Assembly (NCBI GenBank): GCA_002439875.1
Contig: DJQB01000002.1
Location: 65,046-129,045 of the forward strand
DNA: 64,000 bases
Reading direction: 5' to 3'
From: Bacteroidales bacterium UBA6397
GTDB taxonomy: Bacteria; Bacteroidota; Bacteroidia; Bacteroidales; UBA932
The stretch's first letter is position 1. Every line of letters begins with the position of its first letter. Made by a program: the position numbers and the translations under genes. This document shows positions 52,665 to 61,400 of the stretch, in pieces. Below the pieces are notes generated by a model that saw only the letters and a list, made by a program, of their open reading frames with translations, had not been told where the DNA came from and did no database searches.

Positions 52665-55487
52665 CTAGCCGAGGATCTCCTTGAGGAACGGGCCGGTGAC
52701 GGAGGCGGGGTCCCGGGCGAGGGCTTCGGGGGTGCCTTGGGCGACGATCCGGCCACCTCTGCGACCACCGTCAGGGCCGAGGTCGAAAAGGTAATCGACA
52801 CTTTTCAGGACATCCAGATTGTGCTCGATGATGATTACCGTGTTGCCTTGATCGACAAGCTGTTGCAGGACGTTGAGCAGCACTTTGATGTCCTCGAAAT
52901 GGAGGCCGGTAGTCGGCTCGTCCAGGATGTACAGGGTGTTGCCGGTGGCCTTGCGGAACAGCTCGGCGGCCAGTTTCATACGCTGGCTCTCACCTCCGGA
53001 AAGTGTCACGGCTGACTGTCCGAGATGAACGTAGCCGAGGCCGACATCGACAAGCGCCTTCAGTTTCTGTGCGATCGCAGGTATCGGCCTAAAGAACTCG
53101 TATGCCTCGCTGATGGGCATCTCAAGCACATCGTTGATGCTCTTGCCCTTATAATGCACGGCAAGCGTGTCCTCCTTGTATCTCTTTCCCCTGCACTCAT
53201 CGCAGAGCACATTGACAGACGGCAGGAAGTTCATCTCGATGACCTTGATTCCGGCCCCCTTGCAGGTCTCGCAGCGGCCACCGGCCACGTTGAACGAGAA
53301 CCGCCCGGCCTTGAATCCGCGGACCTTTGCGTCAGGAGTGTCGGCGAACAGGTTGCGGATGTCGTTGAACACGCCGGTGAATGTCGCAGGGTTGGATCTC
53401 GGCGAACGTCCGATCGGACTCTGGTCGATCTCGATCAGCTTGTCGATGTTCTCGACACCCTCGATCGAATCGTAGGCCAAAGGACGCATCTTCGCCCTGT
53501 AGAACTTGTTCTTGAGAACCGGCATCAGAGTCTCGTTGATGAGCGTTGACTTTCCGCTTCCGCTGACTCCGCTGATTCCGATGAAGCATCCCAGCGGAAA
53601 GTTCACAGACACGTTCTTAAGGTTGTTCCCTCTCGCTCCATTGATGCTCAAGAACTTGCCGCTTCCTGTGCGGCGTACGGACGGTACCGGAATGGAATCC
53701 TTCCCCTGAAGGTAATCCAGAGTCTTTGACTTTCCGAATATGCAGTGCCTTGCGGTCTCCTTGTCCAGCGATGCCGGAACCTTTCCATTTTCCGGTGAAT
53801 ATTCCATCAGAGCCTTCAGAGAAGCGTTCAGGCATATTCTTCCGCCTTTTTCGCCCGCTCCCGGACCCACGTCCACAAGCCAGTCGGCGTTCATCATCGT
53901 CTCGTAGTCGTGCTCCACGACCATCACGGAGTTACCCTCGTCCCTTAACTCCTTCAACGAATTGATCAGCTTGCGGTTGTCTCTCTGGTGCAGTCCGATG
54001 GACGGCTCGTCCAGAATGTAGAGCACGTTGACGAGCTTGGAGCCGATTTGGGTGGCGAGCCTGATTCTTTGGCCCTCACCTCCGGAAAGCGAAGCCGTAG
54101 GGCGGTCAAGTGACAGATAGTCAAGGCCTACGTCGAGCATGAACTGAACCCTTTCGTTTAGTTCCTTGAGGATGTCACGGGCTATGTTGTTCTCTCTCTG
54201 GTTTAATTTCCCCGGCAGGGAAGCGAACCAGGCTTTGAGTTCGGTCATCTCCATCGCGGCCACCTCTGCGATGGTCTTTCCGTCAATCTTGAAGCATAAG
54301 GCGTTTTCGTTCAGGCGCGTCCCGTGGCAGACAGGGCACACGATCTTGTCATCGATGTCCTCCACAATTCCATCGAACGTCACCATCTCTGACAGATTCC
54401 CTTCCCCGACACGGAACAATTCGTCGCTTCCGAATATTATGTGGGATATCGCTTCGTCAGGAATCGAGTCGATGGGATCGTACAGGGAGAAGTTGTATTT
54501 CCGTGCGATGGAGCGGATCACGTCATATTTCTTGGTCTCGCGCATCTTCCCCAGCGGAACTATTCCACCGTCCGCTATCGAGACGGAACGGTCCGGGATA
54601 ATCGTGTCCATATTCACATCCACTATCATTCCAAGTCCTTTGCAGTGAGGACAGTAGCCTTCGGGAGAGTTGAATGAGAAAGAGTGTGGCGCCGGCTCCT
54701 GCAAAGATATTCCCGAATCAGGATCGACAAGATGCTTGGAAAAATGACGGAGTTTGTCAGAGCCGGATTCCAGCAGGGCGACCGAGCCTTTGCCGAGGTT
54801 CAGCGCTGTCATCACGGAGTCCCGCACCCGCTTCCCGTCTCCCTCCGATGGCTTGAGCTTGTCCACAACCAGCTCGATGAAATGGCTCTTGTAGCGGTCC
54901 AGAGCCTCGACTTCGTTCAGCGGGAGGATATTCCCGTCCACCCTGACTTCGGTGTAGCCACGCTTGCGGAGCTGGTCGAACAGTTCCCGGTAGTGTCCCT
55001 TGCGGCCAACAACCAACGGAGAGAGCAGGTAGCACTTCTTCCCCTGATATTCATTCATTATGAGGTCCACGATCTGGGCATCCGTGTAGCGGACCATCTC
55101 TTTCCCCGTGACCGGTGAATATGCCCTTGAGGCCCTTGCGTAGAGGAGTCGGAGGAAGTCGAATATCTCTGTGATGGTCCCTACGGTCGATCGGGGGTTG
55201 TTCCCCGTTGTCTTCTGCTCGATCGCGATGATCGGACTCAGTCCCGTGATGCTCTCTACCTCAGGCTTTTCCAGCACTCCCATGAAGTGCTTGGCGTAGG
55301 TGGAGAGGGTGTCCATGTACCGCCTTTGCCCCTCGGCGTAGATCGTGTCGAACGCCAGCGAGGATTTCCCGCTGCCGCTAAGTCCCGTCACGACCACCAG
55401 TTCCCCTCTGGGAATATCCACGTTCACCCCCCTGAGGTTATGCGCCTCCGCCCCCCGGATCTCGATATATTCTTTCTTGCTCATCAT
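52665..55487 (-). CDS. uvrA: UvrA-family excinuclease ATPase
   Basis: DNA damage recognition ATPase of nucleotide excision repair. First P-loop GLSGSGKS at residues 35-42, first signature LSGGEGQRIRLA, second P-loop near 630 (GVSGSGKST), second signature LSGGESQRMKLA, and the second zinc module (CETCKGAG ... CDECRGKRY). In the first zinc module only the second cysteine pair (YCPHC) is present; the position of the first pair reads HLVDPDSG. Start at ATG 55487 or 55484; 940 residues, the normal size. It may be the housekeeping UvrA or a paralogue. Confidence 0.93.
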   Translation of the reverse strand: MMSKKEYIEIRGAEAHNLRGVNVDIPRGELVVVTGLSGSGKSSLAFDTIYAEGQRRYMDTLSTYAKHFMGVLEKPEVESITGLSPIIAIEQKTTGNNPRSTVGTITEIFDFLRLLYARASRAYSPVTGKEMVRYTDAQIVDLIMNEYQGKKCYLLSPLVVGRKGHYRELFDQLRKRGYTEVRVDGNILPLNEVEALDRYKSHFIELVVDKLKPSEGDGKRVRDSVMTALNLGKGSVALLESGSDKLRHFSKHLVDPDSGISLQEPAPHSFSFNSPEGYCPHCKGLGMIVDVNMDTIIPDRSVSIADGGIVPLGKMRETKKYDVIRSIARKYNFSLYDPIDSIPDEAISHIIFGSDELFRVGEGNLSEMVTFDGIVEDIDDKIVCPVCHGTRLNENALCFKIDGKTIAEVAAMEMTELKAWFASLPGKLNQRENNIARDILKELNERVQFMLDVGLDYLSLDRPTASLSGGEGQRIRLATQIGSKLVNVLYILDEPSIGLHQRDNRKLINSLKELRDEGNSVMVVEHDYETMMNADWLVDVGPGAGEKGGRICLNASLKALMEYSPENGKVPASLDKETARHCIFGKSKTLDYLQGKDSIPVPSVRRTGSGKFLSINGARGNNLKNVSVNFPLGCFIGISGVSGSGKSTLINETLMPVLKNKFYRAKMRPLAYDSIEGVENIDKLIEIDQSPIGRSPRSNPATFTGVFNDIRNLFADTPDAKVRGFKAGRFSFNVAGGRCETCKGAGIKVIEMNFLPSVNVLCDECRGKRYKEDTLAVHYKGKSINDVLEMPISEAYEFFRPIPAIAQKLKALVDVGLGYVHLGQSAVTLSGGESQRMKLAAELFRKATGNTLYILDEPTTGLHFEDIKVLLNVLQQLVDQGNTVIIIEHNLDVLKSVDYLFDLGPDGGRRGGRIVAQGTPEALARDPASVTGPFLKEILG

Positions 55488-55502
55488 TTCCGCTTTATTC
55501 CA

Positions 55503-55510
55503 CAAATTTA
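55503..55510 (-). promoter_or_regulatory. -7 box of uvrA
   Basis: TAAATTTG on the minus strand, 16 bases before the uvrA ATG. No well-placed -33 element. Confidence 0.5.
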
Positions 55511-55521
55511 ACGAAAATATG

Positions 55522-55529
55522 TATCTTTG
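55522..55529 (+). promoter_or_regulatory. -7 box on the plus strand, divergent from uvrA
   Basis: TATCTTTG, 44 bases before the short broken reading frame at 55573. It suggests that a gene was, or is, expressed here. Confidence 0.45.
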
Positions 55530-55572
55530 TTTCTAAACAAAGTTTTAAACTTCCTTTGTTGATTTGTGCTGT

Positions 55573-55796
55573 ATGAGGATGAAGGAAAACGCTAAACCAG
55601 GCATGTTTGGACAAAAACATTCCAGCAGGGATTACACAAAAGAGGCTAATTGGGAAAAGAATATATTCAATACAAGGATGAAGTGTTGTCTCCTTCAAAA
55701 AAGATAGAGCACGTGTCATACGATGATTATTGGTCCAGACACGGGGCTCAACTGGCTTTATTTGATCCGGACCGTAATAAACTTAAAAGGCATTAA
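55573..55796 (+). pseudogene. Short, possibly frameshifted coding remnant
   Basis: An ATG at 55573 opens a 44-codon frame (ending TAG 55705-55707) with a protein-like composition, including FGQKHSSRDYTKEANWEKN. From 55650 another frame is open to TAA 55794-55796 and also looks coding (SPSKKIEHVSYDDYWSRHG, then LALFDPDRNK). Joining them needs a frameshift near 55655-55680. A -7 box lies upstream. I do not recognise the family. It may be one small protein broken by a frameshift, or two unrelated pieces. Confidence 0.35.
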
Positions 55797-55799
55797 TTA

Positions 55800-56522
55800 A
55801 TGAATCATCAACTTAACATCAAGACATTTATATTCAATTCTTTCCGTGAGAATTGCTATGTGCTTTGGGACGCGGAGGGGAATTGCGTGATTGTGGACCC
55901 GGGGTGCTACTGGCAGGAGGAGTTCGGACGGCTCAAGGAGTTTATCGCTGCTGAGGGACTGAAGCCGAAGGCTGTGTGGCTGACACACGGGCATTTTGAC
56001 CATGTGCATGGCGTGCTTAAGGTTGTTGGGGAATATTCGGTGCCGGTGCTGATGTCCCCGGAGGACAAGATTGTGCTGGACAACAACCGGAACGCTGTGA
56101 GGGATTTCGGGCTGACGGCTCCGGATTCTTCTATGATCAAGACTGTGGACATAAAGGACGGGGATGTTCTGGACACTCTGGAAGGCGCTCCGTTCAAGGT
56201 GATCACCACTCCCGGACACACTCCGGGCTGTGTCTGCTACTATTGCGAGGCGGACAAGGTGTTGCTGAGCGGTGACACCCTTTTCGCCGGCGCAATCGGA
56301 CGCACCGACCACCTTGGAGGGGATTATGACAGAGAGATAGTCAGCGTGATGGACAAGCTTATGGGTCTGCCGGGGGATGTGGATGTGCTCCCTGGCCACG
56401 GGCACCGCACCACTATCGCTGACGAGCGTACCCACAACCCGTTCCTCCAGCCTTTCAACGAGCCGGAGGAAGACCCTGACTGGGATGGTGACGGAATAGA
56501 GATCGATCCCATCGGCCGCTGA
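55800..56522 (+). CDS. Metallo-beta-lactamase-fold hydrolase (glyoxalase II-like)
   Basis: MBL-fold hydrolase with the zinc motif THGHFDHVHG near residues 61-70, a further His in TTPGHTPG, Asp in LLSGDTLF, and His in LPGHGHRT. This is the glyoxalase II-like single-domain group; the physiological thioester is not known. 240 residues. Its last codons and stop (TGA 56520-56522) lie inside a copy of the dispersed element, so the C-terminal IGR may be element-derived. Confidence 0.92.
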   Translation: MNHQLNIKTFIFNSFRENCYVLWDAEGNCVIVDPGCYWQEEFGRLKEFIAAEGLKPKAVWLTHGHFDHVHGVLKVVGEYSVPVLMSPEDKIVLDNNRNAVRDFGLTAPDSSMIKTVDIKDGDVLDTLEGAPFKVITTPGHTPGCVCYYCEADKVLLSGDTLFAGAIGRTDHLGGDYDREIVSVMDKLMGLPGDVDVLPGHGHRTTIADERTHNPFLQPFNEPEEDPDWDGDGIEIDPIGR

Positions 56523-56537
56523 GCTTGTCGAAGCGAC
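56514..56537. repeat. Dispersed element copy overlapping a stop codon
   Basis: CTGAGCTTGTCGAAGCGAC, two changes from the core. It supplies the stop codon of the MBL-fold hydrolase gene. Confidence 0.75.
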
Positions 56538-56563
56538 TGAAATAACACAAAAGAACATCAATA

Positions 56564-57181
56564 ATGCACATAGGAATAGCAGGCAACATAGGCAGCGGCA
56601 AGACCACCCTCACACGGATGCTCGCCGCCCATTACGGATGGACACCGAAGTACGAGTCGGTGACCTACAACCCCTATCTGGAGGACTACTACAAGGACAT
56701 CCCCCGCTGGTCGTACAATCTGGAGACATATTTCCTCGCCCAGAGGTTCAAGGACGTGCTTGAAATCGCCAGAAGCAAGGATGTCATCATCCAGGACAGA
56801 ACCCTCTTCGAGGGTGTGCACATCTTCGTGGCCAACAACTACGCCATGGGCAACCTCACCAAGCGCGACTACGAGACCTACATGGACCTCTACAACGTGA
56901 TGGCCGCCACGGTGCGCAAGCCCGACCTTCTGATCTACCTCAAGTCATCGGTGCCGCACCTCGTGGCGCAGATCCAGAAGCGTGGCCGCGACTACGAGCA
57001 GACGATGAGCATTGAATATCTCAGCGGCCTGAACGACCGTTACGACAAGTGGATCAATGAATATGACGGCAAGATCCTCACCATCGAGGCGGATGACCTT
57101 GACTTCGAGAACCGCCCCGAGGACTTCGCCTCCATCACGGACCGCATCGACGCCGAGCTCTATGGCCTCTTCCCGCTGTAG
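56564..57181 (+). CDS. Deoxynucleoside kinase, copy 1
   Basis: Deoxyadenosine/deoxyguanosine-type kinase of the dNK family, which phosphorylates salvaged deoxynucleosides. P-loop GNIGSGKT at residues 7-14, catalytic and substrate-binding segment IIQDRTLFEGVHIF, and lid region with IQKRGRDYE. 205 residues, typical. It is closely similar to the reverse-strand gene at 60346-60981. Paired dNK paralogues in other bacteria can differ in base preference (dA versus dG). Confidence 0.93.
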   Translation: MHIGIAGNIGSGKTTLTRMLAAHYGWTPKYESVTYNPYLEDYYKDIPRWSYNLETYFLAQRFKDVLEIARSKDVIIQDRTLFEGVHIFVANNYAMGNLTKRDYETYMDLYNVMAATVRKPDLLIYLKSSVPHLVAQIQKRGRDYEQTMSIEYLSGLNDRYDKWINEYDGKILTIEADDLDFENRPEDFASITDRIDAELYGLFPL

Positions 57182-57206
57182 AAGCAGACAGCCCTTAGGC
57201 TATTTC

Positions 57207-58364
57207 TCATTCCCCGAAGGCTGCGAGGATAGAAGTCGGGTAGAGAGCGGAGCCATCGGAGGTAAAGGCGCCTGCTCCGTATGCTCCCCAGTTGCGGTCA
57301 GGCTTCTCGTAGATCGAAGGTCTCCACTTACCGTCAACTTCCGGTTCCCAGTAGAAGACCCCGGCGCAGATGGACAAAGCTTTGGCCGAGTTCATGAAAT
57401 CTTTCACGCACTTAGTTGAGGCTGCAAGGTCTGAGGCACTGCCACTCACACCAATCTCGCAGACCATAACCCGGCAACCGTATTTTGCGGCCAATGTCTT
57501 GATGTTCAGAATCGCAGCCGAGTTCATAGCCTTCCATGTCATTCCGGAGCCAGCCATCGGATAGTGCGAGAGTCCAATCATGTCGAACTTTCCACCGTTG
57601 GCCTTGAGCTTGTCAAAAAACCAAGAGTTGTCCTGATAGGCGTTGTCAATGTGGACAATAACCTGCGCTCTCGGGAATATGGCCTTGACGGCATCGTAGC
57701 CAGCGTTGTTAAGCGCAGTGTAGTTCTTCCAACCACCGGCAATCTCCCCTTTGTCATTGTAAAGCCGACCGGTTTCCCATAGCATGCCGGGACGGGTCTC
57801 ATTGCCGACCTGAACCCACAGAGGAGTCACTCCGGCGGATTTCAGGGCTGAGAGAACATCCTTGGTGTGCTCGGCTACCTTGGCGGAAAGTCCCTTAAGA
57901 TCCAGTCCTGACCACTCCGCTGGAGTGATCTGCTTTCCGGGATCAGCGAAGAAGTCACTGTAGTGAAAATCAATCATCACCGACATCCCCACATCGGCAG
58001 CCCGCTTGGCCATCGTCACGACATCATCCTTGCCGCTCCAACCGTTAGGATCCTCAGGCTTCACCCAAACGCGAAGACGAATGGCATTGACACCTGCGCT
58101 CTTCAGCACCGGAAGCAGCCCCGTGTTCCCTTTGGCATCCTTGAAAGCTGTCCCATTGATTCTGGACGGATTGTGAGCCATGTCATATTCCATCTCCGAA
58201 GCCCAGCTTATGTCCGCCCCACGCGCAAAGACCACCTCTTCGACCGGTGGAACATCCGGTTCCTCTTTCTTTTCGTTGTCCGAACCACCACAGCCGGCAC
58301 CTAACACCGAAGCCGCAAGAACAGATGCGGCCAATGCAAAAAAACGGGAATATAAAGCACTCAT
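57207..58364 (-). CDS. GH53 endo-beta-1,4-galactanase lipoprotein
   Basis: Arabinogalactan endo-1,4-beta-galactanase of glycoside hydrolase family 53. Lipoprotein signal with lipobox LGAGC (Cys25), then an acidic linker, then the GH53 barrel starting FARGADISWASEME. Catalytic acid Glu in WVQVGNETRPG and nucleophile Glu in VMVCEIGVS, with family motifs AIRLRVWV and MIDFHYSDFFADPGKQ. 385 residues. It is not next to a SusCD pair. It converges on the dNK gene with a 25-base gap. Confidence 0.94.
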   Translation of the reverse strand: MSALYSRFFALAASVLAASVLGAGCGGSDNEKKEEPDVPPVEEVVFARGADISWASEMEYDMAHNPSRINGTAFKDAKGNTGLLPVLKSAGVNAIRLRVWVKPEDPNGWSGKDDVVTMAKRAADVGMSVMIDFHYSDFFADPGKQITPAEWSGLDLKGLSAKVAEHTKDVLSALKSAGVTPLWVQVGNETRPGMLWETGRLYNDKGEIAGGWKNYTALNNAGYDAVKAIFPRAQVIVHIDNAYQDNSWFFDKLKANGGKFDMIGLSHYPMAGSGMTWKAMNSAAILNIKTLAAKYGCRVMVCEIGVSGSASDLAASTKCVKDFMNSAKALSICAGVFYWEPEVDGKWRPSIYEKPDRNWGAYGAGAFTSDGSALYPTSILAAFGE

Positions 58365-58375
58365 TGTAAAATAGG

Positions 58376-60280
58376 CTAAAGACTCTCGATGTTCTTCTCG
58401 TTGAGCAGGTTCTTGCCCTCGGCCGTGTAGGCGTACTCGATGCGGTCAGCATAGTGCTTCTCGACCTTGCCGCGCACAATCTTCATGGTGCTGTTCACCA
58501 AGCCGTTCTGCTCGGTGAACGGCTCCGGAAGCACGGCCACGGCAGCCGGCAACCACCTCTCCGGGAACATCCCGCCGTGAGAGCCACCCTTCTTGTAGGA
58601 GTCAATCTCCTCCTGAATCTTCCTCAGCATCGCCTCCTTGCCCTCACGCGAGGCCGGATCCAGACCCTTCGAGGAAGCATATTCCTTGAGAGCGTCCTTA
58701 GCGGGAACAATCAGCACGATCGTGTAAGGATCCTGGTTGTTGTGCAGGATGACCTGCTCGATGTATTTGGAACTGTCGGTCAAGGAGTCCTCGAAACCTT
58801 CCGGACTGTACTTCTCACCGTCGGAGGAAATCAACAGGGACTTAAAGCGACCCACAACGAAAAGATATTCAGAATCATACATATAGCCCATATCCCCGGT
58901 GTGCAGCCAGCCGTCACGGAGAGCCTCGGCGGTGCCTTGAGGGTTCTTCCAGTAACCGGCCATCACATTCTCTCCGCGAACGACAATCTCTCCCTTGGTG
59001 CGGAGCGGAACCTCGTTGCCGTTGTCGTCACAGATCTTTAGGTCAAGCGGCTTCACCACACGGCCGGAAGAGCCGAACATCGCGTGTCCCTCGGAATTGG
59101 CTGAGATGATAGGTGTCGCCTCAGACACACCGTAGCCCTGGAACATCGGGATGCCGATGGCGCAGAAATATTTCTGAAGCTCGATGTCCAGAAGCGCACC
59201 GCCACCGACAAAGAACTCCATCCTGCCGCCGAATCCCTCACGGACTTTCTTGAATATGATCTTGTCGAACAAGGCCATCAACGGCTTCTTCCAAAGCTGG
59301 AGGAAACCACCTCTGTTGTAATATTCCTTATTGTAAGAGATTGCGAGGTTGAGGGCGAAGTTGTAGAGTTTCTCGACCTTCGGCCCCTGCTTGTGAATCG
59401 TGGTCTCGACATTCTTCTTGAAGTTGCGGGCAAGCGCAGGGACGGACAGCATCACGTGCGGACGGACCTCCTTGATCGCTATAGGAATATTCCTTAGCGT
59501 TGCGAGCGGGTTGGCTCCGGTAGGTACGGTGGCGATGCTGCTGCAGTAGGACATCATCGTGTAGAATCCGGCAACGTGGGCGAAACAGTGGTCAAGAGGC
59601 AGGATGATTAGCATCGTGGAATCCGGCTTCACACCGATTACGGAGTGGGCCTGCTCTACGTTGGCCGTGTAGTTGCGATGTGTCAGCAGAACGCCCTTAG
59701 GGTCGGCTGTGGTGCCGGAAGTGTAGCTGATTGTGGCGTAGTCGTCAGGCTGCACGGACTTGTAACGCTCCTCGAACTCGGCCTTGTGACCGAAAAGATA
59801 ACTGTCACCGAGAGCCTGTACCCATTCCATCGAGACTTCCTTTGCGTTGGTGGTCGGAACATTGTCCAGCACAATCACTTTCTCCACGCAGTCCAGTTGG
59901 GAGATTATCCTGCGGATCTTGGGAAGCTGCCGCCCTGAGACTATGATGTAGCGCGACTCGGAATGCTGTATTCTGAAAGTCAAGTCATTACTTTCCTCGA
60001 GCTTTATAGAGAGAGGAACATTCACGCCTCCGGCATAAAGGATTCCCAACTCGGCGAGAATCCACATGTTCCTGCCTTCAGAGAGAAGGGACACCTTGTC
60101 CCCTTTCCGGAGACCCATGGCCATGAGTCCGGCAGCGATGCGATAGCCTTCCTTGCGGGTCTGCCCGAATGATGTCTCGGTCCATTTCCCGTCCACCTTC
60201 TCGCGGAGGAACACATGGGAAGAGAACTCGTGGGTGTACTTCTCCACGAACTCGATGATTGTCGGTCTTGTAGCTGACAT
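58376..60280 (-). CDS. Long-chain acyl-CoA ligase (AMP-binding)
   Basis: ANL superfamily ligase that activates fatty acids with ATP and CoA. The P-loop-like motif YTSGTTADPKG is near residues 180-190. Also present are the family motif FQGYGVSEATPI, the A8-type motif HTGDMGYMYDSEYLFVVGR, and a C-terminal GKVEKHYAD. Start at ATG 60280; the frame extends upstream without a better start. 634 residues, like the bacterial long-chain type. It ends 11 bases before the GH53 start on the same strand. Confidence 0.93.
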   Translation of the reverse strand: MSATRPTIIEFVEKYTHEFSSHVFLREKVDGKWTETSFGQTRKEGYRIAAGLMAMGLRKGDKVSLLSEGRNMWILAELGILYAGGVNVPLSIKLEESNDLTFRIQHSESRYIIVSGRQLPKIRRIISQLDCVEKVIVLDNVPTTNAKEVSMEWVQALGDSYLFGHKAEFEERYKSVQPDDYATISYTSGTTADPKGVLLTHRNYTANVEQAHSVIGVKPDSTMLIILPLDHCFAHVAGFYTMMSYCSSIATVPTGANPLATLRNIPIAIKEVRPHVMLSVPALARNFKKNVETTIHKQGPKVEKLYNFALNLAISYNKEYYNRGGFLQLWKKPLMALFDKIIFKKVREGFGGRMEFFVGGGALLDIELQKYFCAIGIPMFQGYGVSEATPIISANSEGHAMFGSSGRVVKPLDLKICDDNGNEVPLRTKGEIVVRGENVMAGYWKNPQGTAEALRDGWLHTGDMGYMYDSEYLFVVGRFKSLLISSDGEKYSPEGFEDSLTDSSKYIEQVILHNNQDPYTIVLIVPAKDALKEYASSKGLDPASREGKEAMLRKIQEEIDSYKKGGSHGGMFPERWLPAAVAVLPEPFTEQNGLVNSTMKIVRGKVEKHYADRIEYAYTAEGKNLLNEKNIESL

Positions 60281-60345
60281 ATTTTTTAAACAGTTTAAAT
60301 CTTTGAAAATCCGCGGCAACCCGTATTCGCCGCTTACCAAGCCGG

Positions 60346-60981
60346 TTATTCGTCAATTTGCCTGACCTCGGGGAACAGGCCGAAGAGCTCCGCGTCAATC
60401 TTGTCGGTCACGGTCTGGAAGTCTTCCGGACGATTCTCGAACTTGATGTTGTCCACATCGATGACCAGAAGATGGCCGTCATATTTTGAGATCCAGTCAT
60501 CGTAGCGTTTGTTGAGGCCCGTGAGGTAGTCAATTCGGATGCTGCTCTCGTATTCCCTGCCCCTCTTCTGGATCTGCGCCACGAGATTAGGAATCGAGGA
60601 TTTCAGGTAAATCAGCAGGTCCGGCTTGCTGACCAAAGACATCATGAGGTCAAAAAGATCCGAATAGTTCTCGAAATCCCTTGTGCTCATCAGCCCCATG
60701 TCGTGAAGGTTGGGGGCGAAAATCCGGGCGTCCTCGTAGATCGTCCTGTCCTGGATGATGACATCGCTGCATCTTGAGATTTCCACCACATCCTTGAACC
60801 TTTTGTTCAGGAAATATATCTGGAGATTGAACGACCAGCGCTCCATGTCCGCGTAGAAATCGGAGAGATAAGGGTTGAAGTCAACCGATTCGAACTTAGG
60901 CGTCCATCCGTAATGGGCCGCCAGCATCTTTGTCAGCGTGGTCTTGCCACTGCCTATGTTGCCTGCTATCGCGATGTGCAT
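60346..60981 (-). CDS. Deoxynucleoside kinase, copy 2
   Basis: Paralogue of the kinase at 56564-57181: same P-loop (GNIGSGKT), IIQDRTIYEDARIF, and IQKRGREYE. The first 30 residues are nearly the same in both. 211 residues. Placed in inverted orientation 3.2 kb from copy 1, with an acyl-CoA ligase and a galactanase in between. The two may have different deoxynucleoside preferences; note FEGVH versus YEDAR after the catalytic Asp-Arg. Confidence 0.93.
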   Translation of the reverse strand: MHIAIAGNIGSGKTTLTKMLAAHYGWTPKFESVDFNPYLSDFYADMERWSFNLQIYFLNKRFKDVVEISRCSDVIIQDRTIYEDARIFAPNLHDMGLMSTRDFENYSDLFDLMMSLVSKPDLLIYLKSSIPNLVAQIQKRGREYESSIRIDYLTGLNKRYDDWISKYDGHLLVIDVDNIKFENRPEDFQTVTDKIDAELFGLFPEVRQIDE

Positions 60982-61194
60982 ATCCTTGATCTGTTTTGTT
61001 CAGTCTTTTTTGCGCCTCCTTTGCAGGTCCAGACTTTCTGAATATCCCCGCATTAGCCAATGGAACGCAGTGCAAAATTAATAAATATTCCTCATAATCT
61101 GTAGATGTTAATGGTAAACCCTTGAAATCAAGTTTAACACTGTCTCCGTTTAGATAGGCCTTATGTAAATAGTAGAAAAAAAACCTTGTAACTA

Positions 61195-61226
61195 TTGCAT
61201 AATTCAATGGGGGGGGGTAACTTTTG
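61195..61226 (+). promoter_or_regulatory. Promoter with a G9 tract in the spacer
   Basis: TTG at 61195-61197, 20-base spacer, then TAACTTTTG at 61218-61226 (one extra T compared with TAnnTTTG). Nine consecutive G residues (61209-61217) fill the end of the spacer. Slippage in this run would change the -33 to -7 distance and therefore promoter strength. It drives the short ORF at 61250 and the lipoprotein after it. Confidence 0.6.
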
Positions 61227-61249
61227 ACTTCAAATTACTTATCTGAAAA

Positions 61250-61390
61250 ATGAAAACAGAACGACTTAAAACGTACCAGACTCCACAGGTGGAGTATTTG
61301 GCCCTTGAACCAGAGTCGGGATTGCTCAATAGCATGAGCGGAGCCTCCGACACCGAAAACTTGAACGAAGAAGATTTTTCCTGGCAATAA
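61250..61390 (+). CDS. Short ORF (46 codons) preceding a surface lipoprotein
   Basis: 46-residue protein beginning MKTERLKTYQTPQVEYLALE and ending in acidic and aromatic residues (NEEDFSWQ). No signal peptide. It resembles the short leader-like proteins that precede fimbrillin-type or BspA-type lipoprotein genes in Bacteroidota, but no function is established. It ends 10 bases before the lipoprotein ATG, so the two are co-transcribed. It is too short for default gene callers. Confidence 0.7.
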   Translation: MKTERLKTYQTPQVEYLALEPESGLLNSMSGASDTENLNEEDFSWQ

Positions 61391-61400
61391 TCTGGCGATC

